DNA of 16,355 nt from contig DFDT01000043.1 in assembly GCA_002368865.1 (NCBI GenBank), positions 1-16,355 of the forward strand. The letters are read 5' to 3'. Shown in pieces: positions 6,100 to 13,159 of the stretch. Position 1 is the stretch's first letter. Every line of letters starts with the position of its first letter. The stretch comes from Lachnospiraceae bacterium UBA3821 (GTDB taxonomy: Bacteria; Bacillota; Clostridia; Lachnospirales; Lachnospiraceae). Under the pieces are notes generated by a model, which saw only the letters and a list, made by a program, of their open reading frames with translations, did no database searches and was not told where the DNA came from. Position numbers and translations under genes: made by a program.

Positions 6100-6957
6100 T
6101 TAATCCGTTACGGTCTTTTTTCTGAGAGCCAGGCAACCGGCAAAGCTCAAAGCGGAAAGAGCAAACAGCCATGCTGCCAGGTGGTTCTCACCGGTCTTTG
6201 GTACATCGTCATAAGCTCCGGAAGTGGAAGCTGCAGTTGTTGTAGTTGTTGCAGCGGTCGTTGTAGTGGTTGTGGTTGCGGCAGTTGTAGCAGCCGGACC
6301 GGATCCTGTTTTACTGAAATCGGAATCATCCGTCATCAGTCCTCCGGTGTTGCTGTAATCAAAACTGCCTGCAGCAAAATTATAATACTCCTTTATGATA
6401 CCGCCGGGATTCTGCAGAGAAGCGTATGCCACGGTGCCGCCTACCGATACGTTAGAATCCACGGTGTCATTTTGGCTTGATATCAGGTTTAAGTTTGTTA
6501 CATTGCTGTTGAAAGTACAGGATGCATCATCATATACATAGGCATTGGATACATCACCGTTGATCGCGGCGTAGCTTTCGCCAAGTATATAGCAATTGTC
6601 AATGCCGCCGGCATGAACAACAGCAACTGCCCGGTTAATGGTCAGATTGCTCAAATGGGAGTTGATCTTGATCTCGGTATTCCCCGTTTCTCCGGTTTCA
6701 TTGGCGAGCACAACTACGATATCGCCGTCTTTTACCCTGTCATCGCCGTTGTTTAGATAATAGAGTTCCCGGCCTTCATATTCATCATTCCATCCATCGA
6801 CGCCGGTCTGCATCCGCCATTGATTCATATCTATGTCATATTTGACATAAAAAGTTGCAGGCGTTGCAGCGTCAGCCTTCAGGGAAGGGAGAAGCGGTAA
6901 TGTGGTACATAAAGCCGCCGCCGCTACAAAAGAAACAAGTTTTTTGAAGCATTTCAT
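6100..6957 (-). CDS. Sortase-anchored surface protein with VPKTG sorting signal
   Basis: A predicted secreted protein of 285 residues, covalently attached to the wall. The signal peptide MKCFKKLVSFVAAAALCTTL ends near KADA-AT (residue 30). The ectodomain, about 31-215, is rich in Asn, Gly and beta-branched residues, with repeated strand-like stretches, and resembles no enzyme I can name. A low-complexity Thr/Ala linker (221-247) follows. The sorting signal is VPKTG at 252-256, then a hydrophobic helix and the charged tail RKKTVTD. The ribosome site AGGAGG is 8 nt before the ATG. The gene lies 22 nt after the class B sortase stop and is co-transcribed with it, so it is most likely that enzyme's dedicated substrate (inference). 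The first residue of the motif is Val, not the Leu of LPXTG. Confidence 0.85.
   Translation of the reverse strand: MKCFKKLVSFVAAAALCTTLPLLPSLKADAATPATFYVKYDIDMNQWRMQTGVDGWNDEYEGRELYYLNNGDDRVKDGDIVVVLANETGETGNTEIKINSHLSNLTINRAVAVVHAGGIDNCYILGESYAAINGDVSNAYVYDDASCTFNSNVTNLNLISSQNDTVDSNVSVGGTVAYASLQNPGGIIKEYYNFAAGSFDYSNTGGLMTDDSDFSKTGSGPAATTAATTTTTTTAATTTTTAASTSGAYDDVPKTGENHLAAWLFALSALSFAGCLALRKKTVTD
6217..6297. repeat. Trinucleotide-like repeat encoding the Thr/Ala linker
   Basis: Codons 221-247 of the surface protein are almost all Thr or Ala; on the plus strand this appears as repeated GTTGTAGTT and GTGGTTGTG-like units. The tract is imperfect and in multiples of three, so length change would keep the frame. 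Confidence 0.7.
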
Positions 6958-6979
6958 AATAATGTCCTCCTAAATTGAT

Positions 6980-7885
6980 TTAATCGCCCTGATTCTCCCG
7001 GAATGGATAATAGTGATCGCCGGTTTCGACTTCCTTTGCGATTACCACAAAACGGCCATTTTCCACATGATAAGCGCAAGTGGACAGTGTGATGAAGTGG
7101 TCGCCGAATTCGGCGGTTACCCCGGTGTCATACAGGGATAGTGCTTTTATATTTTGATAAAAATCATCAAATTCTTCCTGGGTATTTGCCTGAAAAAATT
7201 TATAAAATTTAAATACCTGGTCTGTTTTTTTGTATACCTGGGAACGGAATGCGGCAATCACCTCATAGCGGCGTTCGCAATCTTCCGTATACAATGTGAT
7301 CCGGCTGTGCTCTTTGCAATAGGCCTCCTCGCTGTACTTCATCAAAGAGCCAAACATGGCGCCGGAACGCATATTATGCCCGTGAATGATCAAATTGGTA
7401 GTTAACGGGTCCAGGCAGCTGTCCGTATCCAGCAGAAGACATCCGTTTTTGTCGGGTTTTCCTTCAAAATTACGCTCGATGTAATAGGTCTCCTCTCTGG
7501 GAGTCCACATCACCGGATAGTCAATGACTGTTCCTTCTATTTTCAGCCAGGCCCCCATGTCCTTGTTTGCGAGGAAACTGTCTCGGTAAGGGTTCTCTGT
7601 GCGTTCTATGGGCGCCACGGGGTCAGTGGACTCCGCTACAGATTCCTCAGGGAGAGAACTCGAATATTCCGATAATTCCGTTTCTTTCATGGGATCATCG
7701 ACGATCGTGGATTCCGCTGCGGCGGAATCGGATACGTCTACTGCATTCTCACGCATCTGCGCCAGGTTTTCTTCGGAGCGTTCGCTCATATTATGCTGAA
7801 ATATCAATAAAGAAATTGCCGCGGCCAGGAAAAGTACAGATAAAATTCCCAGGCGCACAGACATATTATTTTTTTTATCATCCAT
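6980..7885 (-). CDS. srtB: Class B sortase
   Basis: This transpeptidase cleaves the sorting signal of surface proteins and joins them to peptidoglycan. With the start at 7885 (MDDKKNNMSVRLG) it has 301 residues: a basic N-terminus, one membrane helix (about 10-30), a Glu/Ser-rich linker, and the catalytic domain from about residue 95. Class B features are present: NPYRDSFLANKDMGAWLKI, DYPVMW, the catalytic histidine in IIHGHNM (His170), TLSTC with nucleophile Cys270, and Arg278 in NGRFVVIAK. A TTG at 7921 lies inside the -35 and is unlikely. The ATG at 7885 falls at the predicted transcription start, so the mRNA may be leaderless; an ATG at 7864 is the alternative. The VPKTG protein follows in the same operon. 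Confidence 0.93.
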   Translation of the reverse strand: MDDKKNNMSVRLGILSVLFLAAAISLLIFQHNMSERSEENLAQMRENAVDVSDSAAAESTIVDDPMKETELSEYSSSLPEESVAESTDPVAPIERTENPYRDSFLANKDMGAWLKIEGTVIDYPVMWTPREETYYIERNFEGKPDKNGCLLLDTDSCLDPLTTNLIIHGHNMRSGAMFGSLMKYSEEAYCKEHSRITLYTEDCERRYEVIAAFRSQVYKKTDQVFKFYKFFQANTQEEFDDFYQNIKALSLYDTGVTAEFGDHFITLSTCAYHVENGRFVVIAKEVETGDHYYPFRENQGD

Positions 7886-7891
7886 TTTTTT

Positions 7892-7921
7892 ATTATACGT
7901 CAAAGAAAAGGTAGATTGCAA
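7892..7921 (-). promoter_or_regulatory. Promoter of the sortase operon, possibly giving a leaderless mRNA
   Basis: On the minus strand TTGCAA (7916-7921), an 18-nt spacer and TATAAT (7892-7897). The -10 ends 6 nt before the ATG at 7885, so transcription would start at or next to the start codon. There is no ribosome site between them. Confidence 0.6.
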
Positions 7922-7927
7922 TAGTTT

Positions 7928-7957
7928 TAGAAATAATTCAGACAGAATAATTATAGT
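7928..7957 (+). promoter_or_regulatory. Weak candidate promoter of the amidase gene
   Basis: TAGAAA (7928-7933), an 18-nt spacer and TATAGT (7952-7957). The predicted start is near 7964, giving a short leader with AAGAGG before the ATG at 7990. The -35 is poor. If the gene is sporulation-specific, another sigma factor may read it. Confidence 0.3.
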
Positions 7958-7989
7958 AGAGAGGAAATGTGATAAGAGGTTTTTGTTCT

Positions 7990-8742
7990 ATGAAAAAATG
8001 TGAGGGAGTCCTTACATTCCTGATAACTGTGCTGCTGCTTTCCGTACTTTTTACGATTGGCAGGGGGGAGGCGGAGCGTGTGAGCAGCACCTCGGCGAGT
8101 GTAGCCGTGGACGATCGCGCGGGCGGATATGGACCAGGAAAAGAGGAAAAAACGAAAGTGGTGCTGGATGCCGGGCACGGAGGCGCAGATCCAGGCAAGA
8201 TCGGGATCAACGGCGCTCTGGAAAAGGATGTGAATCTCCAGATCACCCTGCTGGTAAAACGTTATCTGGAGGCACAGGACATCGAGGTGATCCTGACCAG
8301 AGAATCGGAGGAGGGTTTGTATGATGCGGATGCGGCGAATAAAAAAGTGCAGGACATGAAACGAAGGATTGAGAAAATTGAGGAGGCTGCACCTGCGATC
8401 GCGGTCAGCATCCATCAAAACAGCTATCCGGAGGAGTATGTGAAAGGGGCGCAGGTTTTTTATTATACAAACAGTGTGGAGGGACAGAAGCTGGCACAAC
8501 TGGTGCAGGACAGTCTTGTGCAGCGTGTGGAGCCGGATAATCGCAGGCAGATCAAGCCTAATGACAGTTACTATATGCTGAAAAAGGCATCGGTACCGAT
8601 CGTTATTGTGGAGTGCGGTTTCCTCTCCAACAGTGATGAGGCCGAAAAACTCTGCGACCGGGAGTATCAGGAAAGAGTTGCATGGGCGATCCATATGGGG
8701 ATCCTGCAGTATTTAAATCATGTAAGTACTTTCCCTTTCTGA
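7990..8742 (+). CDS. cwlD: N-acetylmuramoyl-L-alanine amidase, CwlD-like
   Basis: A zinc amidase (Amidase_3) that cuts the bond between muramic acid and the stem peptide. With the ATG at 7990 it has 250 residues; a GTG at 7969 would add seven. The ATG is favoured because MKKCEGVLTFLITVLLLSV makes a clean signal or anchor and AAGAGG lies 10 nt upstream. The catalytic domain begins near residue 56: VVLDAGHGG (His63), NGALEKDVNL (Glu78), SIHQNSY (His142) and IVECGFLSN (Glu208) give the zinc ligands and catalytic glutamate. The single-domain layout, length, ALEKDVNL motif and YQERVAWAIHMGILQYL end match CwlD, which with PdaA makes muramic-delta-lactam in spore cortex. A vegetative amidase role cannot be ruled out. 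ywlC follows 26 nt downstream. Confidence 0.88.
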   Translation: MKKCEGVLTFLITVLLLSVLFTIGRGEAERVSSTSASVAVDDRAGGYGPGKEEKTKVVLDAGHGGADPGKIGINGALEKDVNLQITLLVKRYLEAQDIEVILTRESEEGLYDADAANKKVQDMKRRIEKIEEAAPAIAVSIHQNSYPEEYVKGAQVFYYTNSVEGQKLAQLVQDSLVQRVEPDNRRQIKPNDSYYMLKKASVPIVIVECGFLSNSDEAEKLCDREYQERVAWAIHMGILQYLNHVSTFPF

Positions 8743-8752
8743 TGAGATGTGT

Positions 8753-8758
8753 TATAAT
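8753..8758 (+). promoter_or_regulatory. Extended -10 promoter of ywlC, near-leaderless
   Basis: TGT precedes a perfect TATAAT (8753-8758), an extended -10; the -35 region reads TTTCCC and is poor. Transcription should begin near 8765, only about 4 nt before the ATG at 8769, and no ribosome site is present. Read-through from the amidase gene could also supply transcript. Confidence 0.5.
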
Positions 8759-8768
8759 TTTAATAACT

Positions 8769-9872
8769 ATGGACAAAAAAGATGAAAAAACCCAGATAAA
8801 AACTGAATTTCTTGTAATGCACATGCAGGGAGAGGACTGTGTTGATCAGGATATGGATGGTATCCGCAGAGCGGGAGAAATCCTGCAAAAGGGCGGACTG
8901 GTGGCATTCCCCACGGAGACCGTGTATGGATTGGGCGGAGATGCGCTGAATCCAGATTCTTCCCGGAAGATTTACGCGGCGAAGGGGCGACCCTCGGACA
9001 ATCCGCTGATCGTACATATTGCAGAATTAGATGCGCTTCCGAAGATTGTCTCCCACATTCCGCAGACGGCGTGGAAATTGGCGGATGCATTCTGGCCGGG
9101 ACCGTTGACTATGATCCTGCCGAAATCCGATGTGGTGCCGAAGGAGACTACGGGAGGCTTGGATACGGTGGCAGTCCGTATGCCGTCCCACGGCGTGGCA
9201 CTGGCACTGATCCGGGCGGCTGGCGGGTATATAGCGGCACCCAGCGCCAACACTTCCGGCAGACCCAGTCCCACCAAGGCTTCCTTTGTAGCGGAGGACC
9301 TGAACGGCAAGATCGATATGATCCTGGACGGCGGTGAGGTAGGGATCGGACTGGAATCCACGATCGTGGATCTGACGGTGGAACCGCCTCAGATCCTGAG
9401 ACCCGGATATATCACAAAAACTATGTTGGAGGAAGTGCTGGGCAAGGTGGCGGTGGACGCCACAGTTTTGGCGTTGGCCTCCGGGGAAGAATGCAGTCAG
9501 GCACCCAGGGCGCCGGGCATGAAATACAGACACTATGCGCCGAAAGGGCAGTTGACGATCGTCAGAGGCGAGGAACAGGCGGTGGCTGATTATATTAATG
9601 CACAGGCAAGAGCCGACCGCGGGGCAGGCGAGAAGGTAGGCGTCATCGGCACGGAAGAACTTCTTGCGCGGTACGAGGCAGATGTGGTGAAGAGCGCAGG
9701 CAGCAGGACGGATGAGGCCACCATTGCCCACAGGCTTTATGGAATTCTCAGGGAGTTTGACGAGGAACAGGTGACCAGGATCTATTCGGAGTCTTTTGCG
9801 ACGGAAGGGTTGGGACAGGCCATCATGAATCGCCTGCTGAAGGCGGCAGGGCATCATGTGGTAGATGTGTGA
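8769..9872 (+). CDS. ywlC: L-threonylcarbamoyladenylate synthase (Sua5/YwlC type)
   Basis: Makes threonylcarbamoyl-AMP from threonine, bicarbonate and ATP, the first step of the universal tRNA modification t6A at A37. The 367-residue long form has the YrdC domain (about 30-235) and a C-terminal Sua5 domain. Visible motifs are FPTETVYGLGG (47-57), the KGRPSDNPLIVHI block (72-84), WPGPLT, VAVRMP, APSANTSGRPSPT (157-169) and GLESTIVDL. The linker SQAPRAPGMKYRHYAP (243-258) is typical of Sua5. The start MDKKDEKTQIKTEF is chosen by comparison with the N-terminus of Bacillus YwlC, although no ribosome site precedes it; an in-frame start at 8682 would overlap the amidase gene and is unlikely. It leads a probable operon with rpiB, dCMP deaminase and the SleB-like gene. 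Confidence 0.95.
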   Translation: MDKKDEKTQIKTEFLVMHMQGEDCVDQDMDGIRRAGEILQKGGLVAFPTETVYGLGGDALNPDSSRKIYAAKGRPSDNPLIVHIAELDALPKIVSHIPQTAWKLADAFWPGPLTMILPKSDVVPKETTGGLDTVAVRMPSHGVALALIRAAGGYIAAPSANTSGRPSPTKASFVAEDLNGKIDMILDGGEVGIGLESTIVDLTVEPPQILRPGYITKTMLEEVLGKVAVDATVLALASGEECSQAPRAPGMKYRHYAPKGQLTIVRGEEQAVADYINAQARADRGAGEKVGVIGTEELLARYEADVVKSAGSRTDEATIAHRLYGILREFDEEQVTRIYSESFATEGLGQAIMNRLLKAAGHHVVDV

Positions 9873-9902
9873 AGAGATCAGATAACAGGGAGGAAAAGAA
9901 AA

Positions 9903-10334
9903 ATGATAGCACTTGGCAGTGATCACGGCGGATTTGAATTGAAGGAGAAAGTAAAAAAGCATCTGGAGGAAAAGGGCATTGCCTGCAAGGATTTTGGCTG
10001 CCCGGATAAGTCCAGCTGCGATTATCCGATCTTCGGACGGGCAGCGGCGGAAGCTGTGGCTTCGGGGGAATGTGAGAAGGGAATCGTGATCTGTACCACG
10101 GGAATCGGGATCAGCATCAGCGCCAACAAAGTAAAAGGCGTCCGCTGCGCACTCTGTGGCGATGTGCTTTCCGCGAAGATGACCAGACTGCACAACGATG
10201 CCAATATGCTTGCCATGGGAGCCGGGATCGTGGGCGAGAATCTGGCCATGGAGATCGTGGATACCTTTTTGGGAACAGCCTTCTCTGATGAGGAGCGGCA
10301 CAAGAGGCGGATCGCGCTGATTGAGCAGGATTAA
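9903..10334 (+). CDS. rpiB: Ribose 5-phosphate isomerase B
   Basis: Interconverts ribose 5-phosphate and ribulose 5-phosphate in the non-oxidative pentose phosphate pathway. The 143-residue length is normal for RpiB. Motifs are MIALGSDHGGFELK at the start (Asp7, His8 for the phosphosugar), the active-site Cys64 in VICTTGIGISISANK, and RLHNDANMLAMG with His97. The common CGTGIG is CTTGIG here, a small change beside the catalytic cysteine. GGGAGG lies 8 nt before the ATG and the gene is 30 nt after ywlC. The pair ywlC-rpiB is conserved near the atp operon in other Firmicutes. Confidence 0.95.
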   Translation: MIALGSDHGGFELKEKVKKHLEEKGIACKDFGCPDKSSCDYPIFGRAAAEAVASGECEKGIVICTTGIGISISANKVKGVRCALCGDVLSAKMTRLHNDANMLAMGAGIVGENLAMEIVDTFLGTAFSDEERHKRRIALIEQD

Positions 10335-10356
10335 CAGGAAGAGGTACGGAGGGAAT

Positions 10357-10869
10357 ATGGCGGAACATGTGAAAATGCAGCCCGCGGGCGCAAAACGTAC
10401 GGATTATATCAGCTGGGACGAGTATTTTATGGGGGTGGCACACCTCTCGGGCATGCGTTCGAAGGATCCCAATACGCAGGTGGGAGCCTGCATCGTGAGT
10501 GGGAACAACAAGATTCTTTCCATGGGTTACAATGGGTTTCCCAGCGGGTGCTCGGACGACGAATTCCCATGGGCGCGAGAGGGAGAGACCCTGGAGACCA
10601 AGTATGCCTATGTGACACACAGCGAACTGAATGCGATTTTGAATTACAGGGGCGGCTCATTGGAGGGAACAAAACTGTATGTGACACTTTTCCCTTGTAA
10701 TGAGTGTGCCAAGGCCATCATTCAGGCGGGAATCCGCACGGTGGTATATGACAGTGACAAATATAACGGAACCCCAGCTATCATTGCGTCCAAGCGGATG
10801 TTTGAGGCGGCGGGGGTGGAATGCATCGCTTATCAGAGAACGGGACGCAGGATAGAGATCGCGTTGTAG
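10357..10869 (+). CDS. comEB: Deoxycytidylate (dCMP) deaminase
   Basis: A zinc enzyme that deaminates dCMP to dUMP, feeding dTMP synthesis. With the start at 10357 it has 170 residues; GGAGGG lies just before this ATG, while a TTG at 10321 overlaps the end of rpiB and is not used. The zinc and catalytic residues are THSELNAI (His88, Glu90) and FPCNECAKAI (Cys114, Cys117). Other family features are RSKDPNTQVGACIV, SMGYNGFPSGCSD, LYVTLFPC and the late TPAIIASKRMFEAAGVE. It belongs to the dCMP deaminase/ComEB family rather than cytidine deaminase. It starts 22 nt after rpiB and is probably in the same operon. Confidence 0.93.
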   Translation: MAEHVKMQPAGAKRTDYISWDEYFMGVAHLSGMRSKDPNTQVGACIVSGNNKILSMGYNGFPSGCSDDEFPWAREGETLETKYAYVTHSELNAILNYRGGSLEGTKLYVTLFPCNECAKAIIQAGIRTVVYDSDKYNGTPAIIASKRMFEAAGVECIAYQRTGRRIEIAL

Positions 10870-10930
10870 AATAAAGTTATAGGATAAAGATGAAGTGCAC
10901 GGAATGCAGGATGCGGCAGGGAGAGTCAGA

Positions 10931-12118
10931 ATGAGATCCGGAATAAGGGCAACGGCGTTTTTGATGGCCCTGGTGCTCAGTCTGGTGTTTGTTTCGGAAT
11001 ATGCTGTGCCGGAGGGGAAAATCGTCATGGCGACGAGCACCCGGGAGAGGATCGATCAGGCGGAGCGGGAAAAGCAGGAGCTGGAAAACAAACACAATGA
11101 GACCAGGCAGGATATCGACCGCTTGAAGGGTGAGCAGAATACGCTCAAAGGAAAACTGAATAATCTGAATGCGCAGTTGACGGAGGTTGCGGGCAATCTG
11201 GAAGATCTGGAGGATCAGATCGACAGGAAAGAACAGGAGATCACGGATACGCAGGCCGCACTGGAGGAGGCGAAGATCGTGGAAGCGGATCAATATGCGG
11301 ATATGATCACGCGGGTGCGCAAAATGTATGAGAAAAACGATACCAGCTACGTCAACATGGTGATGGATTCCGTCATGGATGCGGGCAGTTTTGCGGATGC
11401 CCTTTATACGGCGGACGGCTTTGAGAAGATTGCCGCTTACGACAAGAGAAAGCTGGCAGAGTTCAAGGAGAACCGTCGGCTGATCGAAGAACACGAAGCT
11501 CTGCTGCAGCAGGAGAAGACGGAGCTTGACAATCTGCATCTGAAAGCGGAGACGGAGAAAAATAAGATCTCCGGTCTGATCGGGCAGACTTCTGGCTCCA
11601 TTTCCGCGTATGCGGGGGAAATTTCCCAGGCGCAGCAGGAGGCGGAGGCCTACGAGGCACAGATCAAACAGAAAGAGGCTGATCTGGAGACACTGTGGGA
11701 ACAGCTGCGAAAGGAGATCGCACTTTCCCAGGCCGCGGCAAAGGGCGAGTGGCGGGACATCTCGGAAGTGACATTTGCGGAGGGAGACAGATATCTGTTG
11801 GCGAACCTGATCTACTGCGAGGCGGGGGCAGAGCCTTATGCAGGCCAGCTGGCGGTGGGCAGTGTGGTGATCAACCGTGTGCTGTCCGGTTCCTATCCGG
11901 ATTCCGTGGTAGGCGTGATCTACCAGAATAAACAGTTTTCACCGGTGGCCAGCGGACGGCTGGAACTGGCGCTTGCCGCAAATCGGGCGACCCAGAGCTG
12001 TTATCAGGCAGCGGACGAGGCAATGTCCGGCGTGTCCAATGTGGGCAATTGTGTGTATTTCAGGACACCCATTGAGGGATTGACCGGCATCAGTATCGGC
12101 GGGCACATTTTTTATTAG
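10931..12118 (+). CDS. Secreted coiled-coil protein with SleB/CwlJ-type cell wall hydrolase domain
   Basis: A predicted secreted peptidoglycan hydrolase of 395 residues. The start at 10931 has GGGAGAG 6 nt upstream and opens a signal peptide, MRSGIRATAFLMALVLSLVF; a GTG at 10895 is less likely. A long coiled coil runs about 38-130 and again 165-262, rich in Glu, Gln, Lys and Leu. The piece between, KMYEKNDTSYVNMVMDS to ADGFEKIAAYDK, resembles the CwlO/PcsB N-terminal domain. The Hydrolase_2 (SleB/CwlJ) domain fills about 284-395: LLANLIYCEAGAEPYAGQLA with catalytic Glu297, VVINRVLSGSYPDSVVGVIY, QFSPVASGRL, and CVYFRTP near the end. SleB-type domains are lytic transglycosylases known from spore germination. 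Combined with the coiled coil, a regulated role in growth is as likely as germination (inference). Confidence 0.88.
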   Translation: MRSGIRATAFLMALVLSLVFVSEYAVPEGKIVMATSTRERIDQAEREKQELENKHNETRQDIDRLKGEQNTLKGKLNNLNAQLTEVAGNLEDLEDQIDRKEQEITDTQAALEEAKIVEADQYADMITRVRKMYEKNDTSYVNMVMDSVMDAGSFADALYTADGFEKIAAYDKRKLAEFKENRRLIEEHEALLQQEKTELDNLHLKAETEKNKISGLIGQTSGSISAYAGEISQAQQEAEAYEAQIKQKEADLETLWEQLRKEIALSQAAAKGEWRDISEVTFAEGDRYLLANLIYCEAGAEPYAGQLAVGSVVINRVLSGSYPDSVVGVIYQNKQFSPVASGRLELALAANRATQSCYQAADEAMSGVSNVGNCVYFRTPIEGLTGISIGGHIFY

Positions 12119-12152
12119 AGTGGATATTGCGGATTGGATGTAAAAAGATGCA

Positions 12153-12186
12153 AAAAAGGGCTGCAGCGCATGCTACAGTCCTTTTT
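12153..12186. terminator. Bidirectional terminator overlapping the DUF402 stop codon
   Basis: The 15-nt arms at 12153-12167 and 12172-12186 pair with one G-T pair and one mismatch, around the 4-nt loop GCAT. An A-run and a T-run border the stem. It ends the ywlC to SleB-like operon on plus and the DUF402 gene on minus. The minus-strand stop TAG (12173-12175) and last codons lie inside the stem. Confidence 0.9.
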
Positions 12187-12685
12187 GATTTAAGATCGCC
12201 TGAAATCGGTCAAATTTGTCTCTGTAAAGCAGGGAGAGCAGGTTGTTCAGCTGCCGCAGGCTGGCGGTGGCCTGCTTCTGCGTGATCAGCTGCTGATCCA
12301 GTGCATCCGCCAGCTCGTCCAGATCCACTACCTTGGTCCGTCCGTCCGGATAAATGATCACATCCGCCAGCAGATCGCTCACGATCAGCGTATCCTTGGT
12401 CTCGTTGAATTCATATTCCACAATATCGCAGTACCAGTACAGAAGATCCCCGTCCGGTTTATAGAACTTGCTGATCTTCACGCCGTCTTTCAACAGATAG
12501 CAGGAACTGCCATGGTCGAAAGTGGTCTTGGGATTGATGGTGTGCCAGGTGGTCAGAATGTAGTCGTCGGTCTGCTCTACGATCACATCGTCTTTCAGAG
12601 GGATGCATCCTGCCGGGATGAAACGTTTTCTGTATAGTTTCAGATTAAAAGAATTGTCAAAGGTACTGCCTGTATTTTTCTCCAT
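12173..12685 (-). CDS. DUF402 domain protein, possible nucleoside di/triphosphatase
   Basis: A cytoplasmic protein of 170 residues. The core of the DUF402 fold is visible: TTWHTINPKTTFDHG, the central YWYCDIVEYEF (83-93), then LIVSDLLADVIIYPDGRTKVVDLDELADAL (100-129), whose Asp and Glu residues bind metal in this family. Staphylococcal and Bacillus relatives of this size (YgaC-type) have nucleoside tri- and diphosphatase activity, so a phosphatase role is probable but not proven here. A helical tail, 130-170, follows as in those relatives. AAGGAG lies 9 nt before the ATG, and a TTGACT/TAGTAT promoter is upstream. The gene is divergent from the atp operon, and its stop codon lies inside the shared terminator. 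Confidence 0.85.
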   Translation of the reverse strand: MEKNTGSTFDNSFNLKLYRKRFIPAGCIPLKDDVIVEQTDDYILTTWHTINPKTTFDHGSSCYLLKDGVKISKFYKPDGDLLYWYCDIVEYEFNETKDTLIVSDLLADVIIYPDGRTKVVDLDELADALDQQLITQKQATASLRQLNNLLSLLYRDKFDRFQAILNQKGL

Positions 12686-12739
12686 GCTTTTGTCTCCTTT
12701 TGGTGCTTATCATTTGCCGTTTCCTATCCTGTTGGTAAA

Positions 12740-12768
12740 ATACTAACCCACCGCAAATCACAAGTCAA
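12740..12768 (-). promoter_or_regulatory. Sigma-A promoter of the DUF402 gene
   Basis: On the minus strand TTGACT (12763-12768), a 17-nt spacer and TAGTAT (12740-12745). It is back to back with the atp operon promoter; the two -35 boxes are only 14 bp apart. Confidence 0.7.
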
Positions 12769-12782
12769 GAGAATGATTTTAG

Positions 12783-12811
12783 TAGACATTTTCTGTTAAA
12801 AAAGTTATAAT
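12783..12811 (+). promoter_or_regulatory. Promoter of the ATP synthase operon
   Basis: TAGACA (12783-12788), a 17-nt spacer and a perfect TATAAT (12806-12811). Transcription should start near 12818, with a leader of about 45 nt before atpZ. Confidence 0.8.
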
Positions 12812-12862
12812 TGTATCTATGAGAATCCATCGGATAACGAATTGGTAAATGACGGGTAAAAA

Positions 12863-13159
12863 ATGAGCCGCGGGCGAAAAAGGAAATACGATAAAAGTGT
12901 ATATCGGTCTTTGGCACTGATCACGCAGTTCGGGATCAATATGCTGGTTCCAATCGGCATGTTGACGGCGTTGGGGATCTGGCTGGACGGAAAATTTGAT
13001 ACGTCCTATTGGACGGTGATCCTCTTTTTCGTGGGAGCCGTGGCGGGCGGTCAGAATGTGTATCGCATGGCAAAGGCTGTTTATGCACCGGATGGGAAAC
13101 AGGAGCGGGATATAGCCCATGAAGATGCAAAACCGACTCATACAGACATTGAAAAGTAA
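12863..13159 (+). CDS. atpZ: AtpZ/AtpI-family membrane protein
   Basis: A 98-residue membrane protein at the head of the F-type ATP synthase operon. A basic N-terminus (MSRGRKRKYDK) is followed by two membrane segments, about 18-40 and 48-64, joined by GIWLDGKFDTSYW, the Leu-Asp motif of this family. A hydrophilic tail follows. Related proteins assist assembly of the c ring or carry Mg2+/Ca2+. The ribosome site is weak (GACGGG), which suits a low-abundance assembly factor. The 3' end overlaps the next gene by 41 nt in another frame, suggesting translational coupling. Confidence 0.8.
   Translation: MSRGRKRKYDKSVYRSLALITQFGINMLVPIGMLTALGIWLDGKFDTSYWTVILFFVGAVAGGQNVYRMAKAVYAPDGKQERDIAHEDAKPTHTDIEK

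Noticed and set aside
6061..6480. A plus-strand frame encoding a Cys/Ser/Gly-rich repeat protein
   Set aside because: The apparent Cys-rich repeat is the reverse complement of the Thr/Ala codons of the sortase substrate, and the frame starts inside the terminator region.
7938..8694. Minus-strand frames opposite the CwlD-like gene
   Set aside because: They are antisense to a gene with all its zinc and catalytic residues, and have no ribosome site or known domain.
8682..8768. Upstream in-frame extension of ywlC
   Set aside because: It would overlap the end of the amidase gene by 61 nt and add residues unlike any YwlC N-terminus.
9027..10301. A 424-codon open frame on the minus strand opposite ywlC and rpiB
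   Set aside because: It spans two well-identified genes and the gap between them, and its His/Arg/Cys-rich product looks like antisense translation.
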